This document shows positions 63,889 to 64,000 of a stretch of 64,000 bases of DNA, piece after piece; the stretch's first letter is position 1, and the number at the start of each line of letters is the position of its first letter. This DNA is from Mucilaginibacter sp. SG564 (GTDB lineage: Bacteria; Bacteroidota; Bacteroidia; Sphingobacteriales; Sphingobacteriaceae): contig NZ_JABGNA010000010.1 in the NCBI RefSeq assembly GCF_013149275.1, forward strand, positions 124,001 through 188,000, in the 5' to 3' direction. Both the position numbers and the translations under genes were made by a program. The notes beneath the pieces are model-generated. The model was not told where the DNA came from. It saw only the letters and a list, made by a program, of their open reading frames with translations, and did no database searches.

Positions 63889-64000
63889 ATGCTAAACACA
63901 ATGGAAAATTCAGCAAAAGATACCTGGGTACTGGTAACCGGTGGCACCGGCTTTGTAGGCGTACATGTGATCCTACAGCTCATGCAAAAAGGATATAAGG
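63889..64000 (+). CDS. NAD-dependent epimerase/dehydratase-type SDR, N-terminal part (cut by window edge)
   Basis: The first 37 residues of an extended short-chain dehydrogenase, running out of the window. The Rossmann motif VLVTGGTGFVGVHVILQLMQ is clear (G-x-x-G-x-x-G). Starts at 63889 or at a second ATG at 63901. Members include dihydroflavonol reductase-like and sugar-nucleotide epimerase enzymes; the visible part does not distinguish them. Confidence 0.75.
   Translation, partial: MLNTMENSAKDTWVLVTGGTGFVGVHVILQLMQKGYK

Noticed and set aside
1..64000. CRISPR arrays, rRNA, tRNA, insertion sequences, phage genes
   Set aside because: I looked for regular short repeats with spacers, tRNA-like ends, transposases and integrases on both strands and saw none.

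Overview
The window looks like chromosomal DNA of a glycan-degrading Bacteroidota, most likely a Sphingobacteriaceae/Mucilaginibacter-type bacterium. The signs are two SusC/SusD pairs, a hybrid two-component regulator, an ECF sigma/FecR pair, many secreted glycoside hydrolases, and TAnnTTTG-type -7 promoter elements. The genus is an inference from protein style; no rRNA or tRNA gene was seen.

Region 1 (1-6193, + strand) is an L-fucose module. It holds the C-terminus of a GH29 alpha-fucosidase, a GH97 glycosidase, a FucP-like permease, an aldo/keto reductase, a RhaM-family mutarotase and a zinc dehydrogenase. It is followed by a decayed NTF2-like gene (6290-6748).

Region 2 (7005-34102) is a xyloglucan-type utilization locus. 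Reading leftward from the regulator it runs: hybrid two-component sensor (27142-31320); GH74 endo-xyloglucanase plus GH31 (operon 24504-26802); then SusC, SusD, a surface lipoprotein, GH42, GH39, a sialate O-acetylesterase-type esterase and GH2 (21356 down to 7005). A second GH31 faces right (31772-34102). Two intergenic regions carry the same palindrome, AACATTTGT-N13-ACAAATGTT, with a second conserved block at identical spacing. This is the probable operator of the regulator. Together these enzymes would cut a xyloglucan backbone and strip xylose, galactose, acetyl and (with region 1) fucose decorations.

Region 3 (34978-35160) is a small island of two unrecognised genes bounded by terminators.

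Region 4 (35536-51063, - strand) is a second polysaccharide locus controlled by ECF sigma/FecR. It contains an STN-containing SusC, SusD, a GH28-like beta-helix enzyme, GH89 alpha-N-acetylglucosaminidase, an HGSNAT/NagX-like membrane acetyltransferase, GH2 and a frameshifted GH43. A frameshifted GH29 (51311-52935) with its own terminator and a divergent AraC regulator (53194-54081) follow. The substrate is not clear from sequence; alpha-GlcNAc-containing glycan is suggested by GH89.

Region 5 (54082-64000) starts with a GNAT remnant and a long non-coding stretch. Then comes a tightly packed ABC transporter operon (55130-62431). It has a YtrA-like operator at its promoter, a GntR regulator inside the operon, and a terminal 1213-residue permease fused to an M1-peptidase-like domain that has lost its zinc ligands. 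Related non-coding repeats of about 113 bp lie on both sides of this operon. The right end has two small acidic proteins, a YjdM/PhnA zinc-ribbon protein and the start of an NAD-dependent epimerase/dehydratase-type gene.
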